The notes under the pieces are model-generated. The model was not told the origin of the DNA and did not search any database. It saw only the letters and a list, made by a program, of their open reading frames with translations. From Acidimicrobiaceae bacterium (lineage in GTDB: Bacteria; Actinomycetota; Acidimicrobiia; Acidimicrobiales; JAUTXP01): 61,218 bases of DNA. Below are positions 37,459 to 47,312 of the stretch, piece by piece. A program made the position numbers and the translations under genes. Every line of letters begins with the position of its first letter. Positions within the stretch are counted from its first letter, which is position 1. The DNA lies in NCBI GenBank assembly GCA_030837965.1, contig JAUTXP010000041.1, positions 1 to 61,218 of the forward strand, read 5' to 3'.

Positions 37459-40400
37459 TCATCGAAGGGCGATGTTTACCGTCTGGATCGTCCCATCGTC
37501 GAGCATGACCCCGATCCGCCAGTAGTAGCCGGCCTGCGCCTTGTCCGTCTTCCAGTTGTACTGGTAGTGGTCGCCGTCCAAGGTGAAGGTCCCGCCCGCC
37601 GACGGCGGGGCGATGTAGTCGCTCTCGTTCAACGGCAACGAGGTGCGCCCACCCTGGACCGGCGTCATGAACAGCGGCGTGCTGTTGGCCGAGACCAGGC
37701 TGCCGTCGGCCCGCTTCAACTGGAACTTCACCGGGACGTTGCTGCCCGCCTTGAACACGCTCGTGGTCTCGTTGACCTCGTGGCCCGTGTCGTTGATGGG
37801 CTGCTGGAAGCCGTCCCAGCGGTACAGGACCCGGTAGGTCACGGAGACGGAGCGGCTGTTGCCTGCCTTGTCCGTGCCCACGGCCACGTAGGTGTAGGTC
37901 CCGACGCCGTTGGCCGCGCCACCGGTCACCGAGGTCGTGCAGCCCGCCGGGCCGGACAACGAGTCGGTCACCGTGCACGTCGGCGTGGGAACGCTGCCGA
38001 CCGTGTAGACGGCGTTGTTGGCCACGCCGCCAACCGTCACGGTCGGCTGCACCTGGTCGAGCTTGATGGTCTTGGTCACGGAGTTGGTATTGCCCGCGAA
38101 GTCGAGGGCGGTCCCGACGGTGGCCACGGCCGCGCCATCGGTATTGACCTGCGTCGACGGCGAGCAGGACCGGATGCCGGACGTGACGTCGGTGCAGGCG
38201 AACGACACCGTCACCGGCGCGTTGTACCAGCCGTTGGCGTTGGCCGCCCGGTCGGTGGCCGCGTTGATGGACGGGGCCGCCTTGTCGATCACCACGACCA
38301 GCGTGGCGCTGCTGCCGTCATTGCCGGTGGCCTTGACCGTGTGATTGCCATCGGTGTTCACCGAGAAAGGCCCGGTGTAGCTCGTGGCCGCGCCGCCGTC
38401 GACCGACTTGGTGTAAGCGACGCCGGGCTTGCCTTGCAACGAGACCGAGACGCCGTTCACGTACCAGCCATTGGTGCCCGTGGGCTGACCCGGATCGATG
38501 ACCAGCTTGGGAGTGGCCCCGGCCAGAGGCACCGGGACGCCGGTGAAGTAACGGCCCTTGTTGGTGGTGAAGCCCACGTTGCCGTTGGAGTCCTGGCTCT
38601 CGGCCAGGTACTCGAAGTTGGTGCCCGTCACCGCGAAGACCGCGCTGTAGTGGTTGGGGTTGCTCGGATCGACCGTCAGCGCGTGCAGCGTCCACTGCCC
38701 GGAGCCGTCCTTCACGAGGACGGCCACCCGCTTGACGGTGCCCGCGGCGTCGGCCGTGTCCAGGCTGATGGTGAGCTGGCCGCCCGCCAACACGGCGTTG
38801 ACGTTGGTCAACTGCGGCGGCGTGAAGTCACCGCTGTTGGCGTACTTGACCTCGGCGCCGATGCCGTCGAACAGCCGCTCCACGCCGCCCGCGTTGGCCC
38901 AGCTCGCGTCCCTGAAGAACTGGCCAGGCAGCAGCACGGCCTGCTGGCGCGGTCCGGTCGGGGTGTTGAACTGGGTCAGCGTGTTGAAGCTGGTCGGGAA
39001 GGCCACGTCGCCTGCAGGCGGCGGCGGCTCGTTGACGGTCAGGTCGATGGTGGGCCTGGCCACGGCGGGCACGGCAGCCACGTCATGCGACTGGAGGCTG
39101 GTCAGGAACACGCCGTGGGCCAGCGTCCCCGCGGGCACGCTGTTGGGCGTCACGTCCACCGACACCTTGGGCACGATGGGCCGGTACTGCGTGACTTGCA
39201 GGCCCGAGGACACCACGTTGGGAGCGGTGGCGGTGAAGAACGTGCCCCCGCCCTTGCTCGTGTTCTGCGAGAAGGTGGGTGACACCGAGACCGGCGCCGA
39301 CAGCACGCCGGTGGCGTCGGCCGAAGGCGTGAGGCCTGCGTTGGCGGGGGCCGCGGCGGGCGCGGTCGCCATCTTCCACATCGGGAAGCCGTAGAAGGTG
39401 GCCTCCTGCATGGCCTTCTCGTCGTACGGGCCGTAGGCGCCGAGCTGGCCGAAGTAGGCCTGCTTGGCGTAGACGGCGGCCTCGCCCACGGACATGCTGC
39501 CGTCCAGGCGCTTGGCGAACTCGTTCATGAGCTGCTCGGACAAGGCCACCGCCGCGGTGTCGCCGTAGCCGAAGCCGGTGTTGGCCAGGTAGACGGCCGC
39601 CTTCTGCGAACTACCGAGGTAGTTCTGGGCCCAGTCGCTGCCCTTGGCCGCGTCGTCCGCATAGGCCGCGGGCATCGAGAGGCCCGCATGGCAGCCCATG
39701 GTGAACAGGATGCGCTTGCTGAGGGTCTGCGGATGCAAGGCGATGTCCGCGGTGGTGACCAGGTCCGACTCGTCCTGCGTGCTGTTGCCCAGCGCGGGCA
39801 GCGAGCGGTAGTGGTCGTAGTGGGCGTTGAGGCTGGCCACGTCAGGCGAGCCTGCGGCCGGGAACAGCGCGGCCAGCTCGTCGGACTTGGCCCACGTCTC
39901 GTTGATGAGGGTCTTGCGCTTGGTCCCGTCCGTGATGCGCGAGGCCAGCGAGTTGCTGACGGCCTGTGATCCATCGGCCAAGAAGTCGTAGCCGGTCGTC
40001 AGCGAGGACTTGGGGTCGAGCTTGCCCAATGCCGTCGTGAACTGGTTGACCTGGGCCACCACGTCGGCCGGGGTCTCGACCAGTCGGCCCACGGCCAGGT
40101 CGGGCACGTAGAGCGTGTGGTCCAGCCACCCGATCGGATCGACGTCGGCCAGCGGGTCATCGGTGAGGATGTTCTGCGTGGCCATCGAGGCGGCGATGGG
40201 CGTGCCCCGGTTGGTGCCGGTCTTCAGCAGGGCCGTGGCCGAGTAGTCCGACTCGTTGGAGATCTGCGTGTAGTCGGCCACCCGGGCGAACGGGATGATG
40301 TCGTCGCCGCCCACCACCACGATGTTCTTCAGGGTCGGGCGCTGGGCCCGCACGGTGTCGACGATCGAGGCGATCGACGTGAACACGGCATTGGCGTTCT

Positions 40401-43400
40401 CGGGCGAGCACGGGGCTGCGTCCCACGCCGAATAGGCCGCGGCGGCCGCCGCGCTCGACTCGACCGGATAGACGACGCCGGTGATCCCGAGGTCGGCCCG
40501 GTTGCTCAGCGAGTTTCGCAGCGCGTTCAGAGCCGAGTTGGTGTCCGTGGCGCCGAACGTGTCGCCCATGCGCTTCTGGTTGACGAGGTACAGCGTGTTC
40601 AGGCCGCTGGGCAGCGCAGGCGCGGCTCCGGCCACGCCCGAGCCTGCGTTGGCGAAGGTGCGGGCCGAGCACGTGGGTGCGGGCGGGGCCGCCCACTCCT
40701 TGACGTACAGCACGTACGGCGAGTTGCTCAGGCCGCCGTTGTAGGCCGTGACTTGGAGCGTGTAGTACTGCTGCACGCTGCCGTCGTTGCCGGGGACGGT
40801 CGGCTCCGCGTCGGAGACGGTGGCGATGAACTCGTCGGCCGTCGACCGGTTCTCCGAGACGCTGCGCAGCGGGGCCGCGCCAACCGGGATGTCGTCCAGC
40901 GTCTCAGGCGACAGGGACGACGTGGCCGCGCTGGCGTCGATGCCGTTGTCGGCGAGGGGGACGCTGCGGAGGGGGACGCTGCGGAGCGGGACGCTGCGCA
41001 ACGGCGCGCCGGTGGCCGTGTTCAACATGGCCACGTCGAAGTCGGCATCGGTGCTGTGGTTGCCCAGCCGCACCTGTAGGCGGGTGCCCTTGGCGGGCAC
41101 GGGCACGCGGTAGTAGTCGATGTCGCCCGCGCTGGCGATGTGCGATGCCAACAGCGTGTTGGGCGCAAGGACCGGTGCCGTGCCGGGCGCGTTGTTGCCG
41201 GTGCAGAGGAACTCGCATCCCACGGCGCCGCCCTCGAAGTCCTGGACGACCTGGACGGGGGCCTGGCCTTGGGCCGACACCGTGACGCCGTTCATGGTGA
41301 CTGCGATGGCCGACGTCGCTGCGCTGGCCAGGTCGAAGCCTGCATAGGCGCGGAACGTGAAGGTCGTGGTGGCGCCGCCCGGTGCGTTCAAGGTCCAGAC
41401 CAGGTGCTCGCCCGTGGCCACCGGGTCGGGGTAGGTCACGTCGTTGAACGACGAGCCGGGCACGTAGCGGAAGCCGGCCGGGAGGTCGACCACCAACGTG
41501 GCCGGCGCGCTGCCGTTGCCGGTCGTGGCGAAGGTGGCCCGATAGACGACCGTACGCGCCGCCTCACGGGCATCGGCGTAGGGCTGGAGGCCGGCCAGGG
41601 GCAGGTCCTCCCACGGGTAGTTGCTGGTGTCGATGAAGCCCTGCAACAGGTCGGCCAGCGACCCGGGAAGGTCGTTGGCGTTGACCGCGTCGAACAAGGT
41701 GCCGAGGCTGGCCGTGGTCACGATGGCGTTGGCCGTGGCCGCCTGGGCCAGGGTCTGCGTGGCGCAGTCGACGGCCGAGCAGTCGATGATGTTAGGCCGC
41801 TTGGCCGCGTCGATCTTGTTCAGCAGCAGGCCCCCGAGCGGGATGTCCTGGAGGAACACGCTGCGCAACGGCACGCTGCGAAGCGGGGCCGCACTGAGGT
41901 CGACCGACCGCAGGGGAACGCTGCGCAGGGGCACGCTGCGAAGGGGAACGCCGGCCAGGTCGACGGCCAGGATGGGGCTGTCCTGGGTCAGGCCCAAGGA
42001 CGCGCACGTGAAGCCGAGGCTCTGGATCAGCGCGCACCAGTTGCCGAACGGCGTGGCCGCCGGGCCGGGCACCGGCACCGAACGCAGGGGCGTGGCCCCG
42101 AGCAGCACCGAGGCCAAGGCGACCGAGCGCAATGGCGTGGAGGACAGGTCGACGTCGCCGAGCGACACGGAGTTCAGGCCCGTCGCAGTGGGCTGGGCGT
42201 CGAAGGCGTTGAAGAGGGCGTCGAGGGTGATGCCCTGGAGGGGCACGCCCGCGAACGGGTTGGGGTTCAGCGTGGCGAGGACGGACTCCCACGTGACGGA
42301 CCGCAGCGGGATCTCGGAGAGGGTGACGCTGCGGAGGGGCACGCTGCGAAGCGGCACGCTGCGCAGGGGCACACTGCGAAGCGGCACGCTGCGGAGGGGG
42401 CTCGATGCCACGTCGACGCTGCGCAGGGGGACGTCGGAGACGTCGTCCTTGTTGGGCGAGTCGAGCGGGATGGCCGTGGGCGGGATGGCGCTGGCAGGCA
42501 GCATGCTGAAGCCCGGCAGCGTCGAAAAGGCCTCGGTGTCAAGGCTCACGCTGGTCGGCGTGGGCGGCGTGTTGGCCACGATCGAGTGGACGAACACGTC
42601 GCTGTTCGTGTTGGTGTCGTTGATCGTGACGCCCGCCGCGCTGGTGGCGAAGCCGACGCTGTCGCCGCTCGAGCTCAACGTGGTGTTGGCCACCGGCTTG
42701 ACCGAGCCGTCGGCCGCGTTGCTCACCGCGTTGATGGCGCCGTTGGTGCGGTTCTTGACGAAGGAGCCGCCGCTCGCCGCGGCCGGGTCGAGGTTGGATG
42801 CAGACGACGTGAACGCGACCAGGTTGCCGTCCGCGCTCACCGCGCCCTTGGGGAAGTTGTTCGTGCTCCCGGCGCTGTCGGCATTGCCGTCAGTCCCGTC
42901 CGGCAACTGCGACATGCGGACGGTCTCGTTGGCCGTGTCGCCCGCCTTGAAGGCGACCAGGTTGAAGGCGTAGACGGCGCGGGGCTTGGCGGTCAGCGGG
43001 CCGTAGGCGTCGCCGTCCGACCAGTAGGCCATGATGTTGCCGTCGAAGGACATGGCGTCGGGGCCCAGGATCCCGGCGAAGTCGCAGAAGTTGCTGGACG
43101 TCCCCCGGTTGGCCAGGTTGGCGATGTTGTTGGCGCTGTCCCAGACGTAGAGCTCGTAGAAGCCGCCACCTGGGCAGCCCGCGTTGGCCGCCGTGCGGAG
43201 GTAGGCGACCTTGGTGCCGTCGCCGCTGATGGCCACTTGGCCACCTGCCTCCACGAAGCTGACGTAGGTGGTGGTGGACTGGCTGACATGGCGGACGTAG
43301 ACGCCCTGCCCGTTGCCCAGGTTGGGACCAGAGGAGTAGGCGATGAAGGCGATGTCGTTGCCGTCGGCCGAGGTGGAGAAGAAGTCGGGCCCGAAGCCGG

Positions 43401-43914
43401 ACAGGCCGTTGTTGCCCAGGTTCACCTGGACGGTGGAGCCGGTGCCGAAGTCGCGCCGGAACAGGTCGGTCTGGTTGTTGGTGTCGCCTGCCACCAGGTC
43501 GGTGGCCGAGGAGCGGAACACGACGCGCGCGCCGTTGTCGCTGATGGCGACCTCTTCGCCGCCGCTGGCCCCGTTGCCCGCGGCCACGCCGGACACGTTG
43601 ACGCTGACGAGGTCGATGGCGCCGGTGTTGATGTTCTTGCGGTAGACGTCCTCGACGCCGTTGGTGTCCTGCGGCACCAGTGCGCCGTCGCTGATGAACG
43701 CCACGTAGGTGCCGTCGGCGCTCAGCGCGGGCGTGTGGCTGGCCGCGTTGTTGGCCGCCTGCGCGCCAGACGCGTCAGTGCTGACCAGGGTGGTGCCCGG
43801 CGGACTGGCCGAGACCGTGGTGCCAGGGACGGCGAGCGCCCCCGAGATCAATGAGGAGGCTGCGATGAACGCGACAGCCCGTTGACGCCATCCCCCCGAC
43901 TTGGAGCCCCGCAT
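37459..43914 (-). CDS. Giant secreted protein: TolB-like propeller, PLRSV repeats, clan-CD-like peptidase, PxKF domain
   Basis: A 2151-residue exported protein. A signal peptide (core AVAFIAASSLISGALAV) is followed by a TolB/WD40-like propeller to about residue 455 (repeated LSADGTYVAFIS-type units). Next is a region with 14 PLRSV units (about 488-690), then 3 more near 968-986 and one near 1013. A caspase-like (clan CD, C25-type) peptidase region (about 1060-1500) has His near 1366 (NAHYDHYRSLP) and Cys near 1407 (FTMGCHAGL). Ig-like domains follow, then a C-terminal PxKF domain (VPVKFQLKRADG). ATG 43914 is chosen for GGAAAGG seven bases upstream; an ATG at 43920 is in frame. Probably cell-surface or extracellular. 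Confidence 0.85.
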   Translation of the reverse strand: MRGSKSGGWRQRAVAFIAASSLISGALAVPGTTVSASPPGTTLVSTDASGAQAANNAASHTPALSADGTYVAFISDGALVPQDTNGVEDVYRKNINTGAIDLVSVNVSGVAAGNGASGGEEVAISDNGARVVFRSSATDLVAGDTNNQTDLFRRDFGTGSTVQVNLGNNGLSGFGPDFFSTSADGNDIAFIAYSSGPNLGNGQGVYVRHVSQSTTTYVSFVEAGGQVAISGDGTKVAYLRTAANAGCPGGGFYELYVWDSANNIANLANRGTSSNFCDFAGILGPDAMSFDGNIMAYWSDGDAYGPLTAKPRAVYAFNLVAFKAGDTANETVRMSQLPDGTDGNADSAGSTNNFPKGAVSADGNLVAFTSSASNLDPAAASGGSFVKNRTNGAINAVSNAADGSVKPVANTTLSSSGDSVGFATSAAGVTINDTNTNSDVFVHSIVANTPPTPTSVSLDTEAFSTLPGFSMLPASAIPPTAIPLDSPNKDDVSDVPLRSVDVASSPLRSVPLRSVPLRSVPLRSVPLRSVTLSEIPLRSVTWESVLATLNPNPFAGVPLQGITLDALFNAFDAQPTATGLNSVSLGDVDLSSTPLRSVALASVLLGATPLRSVPVPGPAATPFGNWCALIQSLGFTCASLGLTQDSPILAVDLAGVPLRSVPLRSVPLRSVDLSAAPLRSVPLRSVFLQDIPLGGLLLNKIDAAKRPNIIDCSAVDCATQTLAQAATANAIVTTASLGTLFDAVNANDLPGSLADLLQGFIDTSNYPWEDLPLAGLQPYADAREAARTVVYRATFATTGNGSAPATLVVDLPAGFRYVPGSSFNDVTYPDPVATGEHLVWTLNAPGGATTTFTFRAYAGFDLASAATSAIAVTMNGVTVSAQGQAPVQVVQDFEGGAVGCEFLCTGNNAPGTAPVLAPNTLLASHIASAGDIDYYRVPVPAKGTRLQVRLGNHSTDADFDVAMLNTATGAPLRSVPLRSVPLRSVPLADNGIDASAATSSLSPETLDDIPVGAAPLRSVSENRSTADEFIATVSDAEPTVPGNDGSVQQYYTLQVTAYNGGLSNSPYVLYVKEWAAPPAPTCSARTFANAGSGVAGAAPALPSGLNTLYLVNQKRMGDTFGATDTNSALNALRNSLSNRADLGITGVVYPVESSAAAAAAYSAWDAAPCSPENANAVFTSIASIVDTVRAQRPTLKNIVVVGGDDIIPFARVADYTQISNESDYSATALLKTGTNRGTPIAASMATQNILTDDPLADVDPIGWLDHTLYVPDLAVGRLVETPADVVAQVNQFTTALGKLDPKSSLTTGYDFLADGSQAVSNSLASRITDGTKRKTLINETWAKSDELAALFPAAGSPDVASLNAHYDHYRSLPALGNSTQDESDLVTTADIALHPQTLSKRILFTMGCHAGLSMPAAYADDAAKGSDWAQNYLGSSQKAAVYLANTGFGYGDTAAVALSEQLMNEFAKRLDGSMSVGEAAVYAKQAYFGQLGAYGPYDEKAMQEATFYGFPMWKMATAPAAAPANAGLTPSADATGVLSAPVSVSPTFSQNTSKGGGTFFTATAPNVVSSGLQVTQYRPIVPKVSVDVTPNSVPAGTLAHGVFLTSLQSHDVAAVPAVARPTIDLTVNEPPPPAGDVAFPTSFNTLTQFNTPTGPRQQAVLLPGQFFRDASWANAGGVERLFDGIGAEVKYANSGDFTPPQLTNVNAVLAGGQLTISLDTADAAGTVKRVAVLVKDGSGQWTLHALTVDPSNPNHYSAVFAVTGTNFEYLAESQDSNGNVGFTTNKGRYFTGVPVPLAGATPKLVIDPGQPTGTNGWYVNGVSVSLQGKPGVAYTKSVDGGAATSYTGPFSVNTDGNHTVKATGNDGSSATLVVVIDKAAPSINAATDRAANANGWYNAPVTVSFACTDVTSGIRSCSPSTQVNTDGAAVATVGTALDFAGNTNSVTKTIKLDQVQPTVTVGGVANNAVYTVGSVPTPTCTVTDSLSGPAGCTTSVTGGAANGVGTYTYVAVGTDKAGNSRSVSVTYRVLYRWDGFQQPINDTGHEVNETTSVFKAGSNVPVKFQLKRADGSLVSANSTPLFMTPVQGGRTSLPLNESDYIAPPSAGGTFTLDGDHYQYNWKTDKAQAGYYWRIGVMLDDGTIQTVNIALR
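41856..42450 (-). repeat. PLRSV-coding 15-bp repeat block
   Basis: Inside the giant gene, units of 15 bases coding PLRSV recur, most in uninterrupted tandem groups of five, three and two, with imperfect units (TLSEI, VDLSA, VFLQD) between. Codons vary slightly at third positions. A second tandem group of three lies at about 40955-41010. Confidence 0.85.
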
Positions 43915-44093
43915 CAGCATCCCTTTCCCCCAGGTGGCCGCCTGTGGGCGGCCGGTTCGTGCCCGGTCGTATCTGCAGTGGCAGGACACGTCGAGCCGAC
44001 CGGACGCCTTTGCGCCCACTCCGGTCCCACGCCCCCGTCCGCAGGGTACAGCGGCTTGTTCGCCCCTCGATACCCCTTCTCCCGCTGAGAGTG

Positions 44094-44117
44094 AAAAAAT
44101 GCCGCTTTGGCAGCGGC
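44094..44117 (-). terminator. Intrinsic terminator on the minus strand
   Basis: On the minus strand GCCGCT and AGCGGC form a 6-bp stem with a 5-base loop, followed by A and six T. This is the only clear T-tailed terminator found in the window. It would end transcription coming from the GAF and metallo-beta-lactamase-fold genes before the giant gene. Confidence 0.7.
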
Positions 44118-44237
44118 CGGAGGCTCGACTTCACCTCAAATGTTCACCCTGCGTGAGAGGGTACGCCTGGAGCCGGCGCCGTCGCCAACTCGGTCCGTGA
44201 CTATTGCGATTCCGAGCCCTTCTTCGTCACCTCTCCC

Positions 44238-44284
44238 TTCTGGGCACCTTTTCTGGGCACAGAGGCAAACAAAGGTGCCCAGAA
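44238..44284. repeat. Family C inverted repeat, copy 1
   Basis: Perfect 14-bp arms TTCTGGGCACCTTT (44238-44251) and AAAGGTGCCCAGAA (44271-44284) with a 19-base loop. The right arm is followed by CGGGACGGGGGGGTTACGGG. Copy 2 (58447-58493) has the same arms and a closely similar right flank. Confidence 0.88.
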
Positions 44285-44314
44285 CGGGACGGGGGGGTTA
44301 CGGGCGTCGCTGGA

Positions 44315-44353
44315 GCGGGTCACGGGACCGGGTCACGGGAGCGGGTCACGGGA
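44315..44353. repeat. Three tandem 13-bp repeats
   Basis: Units GCGGGTCACGGGA (44315-44327), CCGGGTCACGGGA (44328-44340) and GCGGGTCACGGGA (44341-44353). The last unit contains the stop codon of the metallo-beta-lactamase-fold gene, so the gene's 3' end appears to have been duplicated twice. Confidence 0.85.
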
Positions 44354-45179
44354 GGCGAATCACTTCGCCCTCGGTCGCGGCGGTGACGGGGACCTTGGCG
44401 CCCTGGCAGGACTCGACGATGGCGTCGAGGGCGTCGTCGGTGCGCATCGAGTCGTGGTGGAACAGCACCACTCGCTTGGCCCCCGCCTCTTGGCCCAGTT
44501 GCACGGCGTAGTCGATGGTGGTGTGGCCGAACGTCTTGCGCCCTTCGAACTCAGCGGCTGTGTACTGCGCGTCGTGCAGCAGCACGTCGACTCCGTCGGC
44601 CAAGGCCAGGGCGGCCGCGTGCAGCTCGCCATGGCCCTCGGGCCCGGGCCCGAAGTTGATGGGGCTGTGGTCGGACAGGTAGGCCAGGCTCGCGGTCCCG
44701 TCCGAGACCCGGTAGCCGAAGGTGCGCCCGCCTTTGTGCGGGATGTCCGCGGCCGTGACCGTGAAGCCCTCGATCTCGACGGTGCCTGCCTCCAACAACT
44801 CGATGCGCCAGTCGCCCCGCAGCTCGGCGGGCGTGATCGGGAAGTGGGGCGGGGCCATGAGCTGCTCGAGCACGCGGGTCCCGCCTTCTTGGGCCGGGAT
44901 GAACAGCCGGACCCTGGCCTCGGGCCGGTCGCCCGCAGGGAAGAACGGCAGCCCGTGGGTGTGGTCCCAATGCAGGTGCGACAACAAGATGGACCCGTGG
45001 AAGGCGGTGCCCTCGTACTGGCGGGACAGGCGTTGCAGGCCGGTGCCCGCGTCGAGCACGAGGGAGGGAAGCTCGTCGTCGTGGGCCACGGCCACACACG
45101 ACGTGTGGCCGCCGTATCGGATGAAGTCCGCGCCAGGTGCAGGGGTCGAGCCGCGTGCGCCGCAGATGTGGACCCGCAC
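44346..45179 (-). CDS. Metallo-beta-lactamase-fold hydrolase
   Basis: A 277-residue metallo-hydrolase. The metal motif HLHWDHTHG (near residue 68) is complete, and later ligands are visible in YLSDHSP, LLHDAQY and LFHHDS. The opening VHICGARGSTPAPG with YGGHTSC and the closing LFHHD resemble the subgroup related to RNase Z and cyclic-nucleotide phosphodiesterases. Substrate cannot be stated. GTG 45179 is the start. It lies 14 bases after the GAF gene and is therefore likely cotranscribed with it. Confidence 0.88.
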   Translation of the reverse strand: MRVHICGARGSTPAPGADFIRYGGHTSCVAVAHDDELPSLVLDAGTGLQRLSRQYEGTAFHGSILLSHLHWDHTHGLPFFPAGDRPEARVRLFIPAQEGGTRVLEQLMAPPHFPITPAELRGDWRIELLEAGTVEIEGFTVTAADIPHKGGRTFGYRVSDGTASLAYLSDHSPINFGPGPEGHGELHAAALALADGVDVLLHDAQYTAAEFEGRKTFGHTTIDYAVQLGQEAGAKRVVLFHHDSMRTDDALDAIVESCQGAKVPVTAATEGEVIRLP

Positions 45180-45193
45180 CCCCGAGCCCGCGC

Positions 45194-45727
45194 TCAGATT
45201 CGGTAGGACATGCGCGCCGCCACCACTGCGTCGGCCAGCCGGGCGTACATGGTCGCATTGTCGATGGCCACGGCCGCCAGCGCGGCCAGGGCCTTGGCGA
45301 TGTCCAAGTCCTCTCCCGCCAGTTCCGCGGCGGACCGGTTGATGGCCTCCAGCACCCCGATGGGGCGGTCCTTCAGAATCAATGGCACGGCGAGCAGATT
45401 GCGGGTGGTGGAGCCCGCGGCCTTGTCCACCTCGCTGTAGTGGCGGGAGTCGCCCGCCACGTTGTCCTGCACCACGGGCTCGCGCTGCGACAGGGCCGCG
45501 CCGGCGATGCCTTGGCTCGACGGCATGCGCACCCCGACCAGCTCAGGGTCGCCGGTGGCGACCTTGAACTCCAGCTCGTCGGTGTTCTCGTCGAGCAGCA
45601 GGAGCGACGAGCTCTCGGCGCCCAACAGCTCGGTCGTGGCCGACATGATCCCGGCCAGCAGCTCGTCCAGATTCAAGGTGGAGTTGAGTTGCGTGGCCAC
45701 CTCCACCAGTCGCTTCAGCTTGTCCAT
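45194..45727 (-). CDS. Stand-alone GAF domain protein
   Basis: A 177-residue protein that is mostly one GAF domain: a leading helix (LKRLVEVATQLNSTLNLDEL), then the core LGAESSSLLLLDENTDELEF, the central IAGAALSQREPVVQDNV and the final LLAVPLILKDRPIGVLEAIN. No effector domain is attached. The ATG at 45727 has GAGAGA upstream; the longer open frame is Arg-rich and unlikely. The 5' leader contains a near-perfect 12-bp hairpin (45743-45769). A sensor role for the downstream metallo-beta-lactamase-fold protein, perhaps binding a cyclic nucleotide, is inferred from the pairing only. Confidence 0.87.
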   Translation of the reverse strand: MDKLKRLVEVATQLNSTLNLDELLAGIMSATTELLGAESSSLLLLDENTDELEFKVATGDPELVGVRMPSSQGIAGAALSQREPVVQDNVAGDSRHYSEVDKAAGSTTRNLLAVPLILKDRPIGVLEAINRSAAELAGEDLDIAKALAALAAVAIDNATMYARLADAVVAARMSYRI

Positions 45728-45742
45728 GGTCTCTCGCTTCTT

Positions 45743-45769
45743 CGTGGCGCAACCGGAGGTTGCACCACG
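45743..45769 (-). promoter_or_regulatory. Hairpin in the leader of the GAF gene
   Basis: Arms CGTGGCGCAACC (45743-45754) and GGTTGCACCACG (45758-45769) pair over 12 bases with one mismatch and a 3-base loop, about 15 bases upstream of the GAF gene ATG. It could affect translation or mark a transcript boundary. Confidence 0.5.
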
Positions 45770-45839
45770 AGTTGGATCGGGCGGCCTGCGGCCGCGCTCG
45801 TCTTGGCTGGCCCGACGGGCAGAGCCCGATCGGGCCACA

Positions 45840-45871
45840 CCGAGGGGGGACCCGGGAGGGTCCCCCCTCGG
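45840..45871 (-). terminator. Strong GC stem-loop downstream of accC
   Basis: A perfect 14-bp stem (45840-45853 with 45858-45871) and a 4-base loop, 76 bases past the accC stop. No T-tract follows on the minus strand. Its place at the end of the carboxylase operon suggests a transcription-ending or RNA-stabilising role. Confidence 0.6.
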
Positions 45872-45947
45872 GCACCCCCCAAAGGGCCCTCGTCGGCGTG
45901 CCCTCGTCGTGCGGCGGGTCGGGCGCGTTCCTGCCTCGGTGCGGGCA

Positions 45948-47297
<1,350 letters not shown>

Positions 47298-47312
47298 GGC
47301 GGCGGCTCCGGC

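Larger units (their letters stand above)
43915..44345. other. Upstream region of the giant secreted-protein gene
   Basis: About 430 bases without a gene. It holds a minus-strand intrinsic terminator (44094-44117), the family C hairpin (44238-44284) and the start of a 13-bp tandem repeat (44315-44353). The stretch 43915-44090 forms the likely leader of the giant gene and has GC-rich stems, including a CCGGTCG / CGACCGG pair, but no riboswitch I could confirm. Confidence 0.5.

Noticed and set aside
43915-44090. Possible cyclic di-GMP riboswitch in the giant gene leader (minus strand has GGCGCAAAGGCG near a CCGGTCG / CGACCGG stem)
   Set aside because: The other half of the GEMM core (AGGGCAAACC type) is not visible and the stem order does not fit. 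A covariance-model search would decide.
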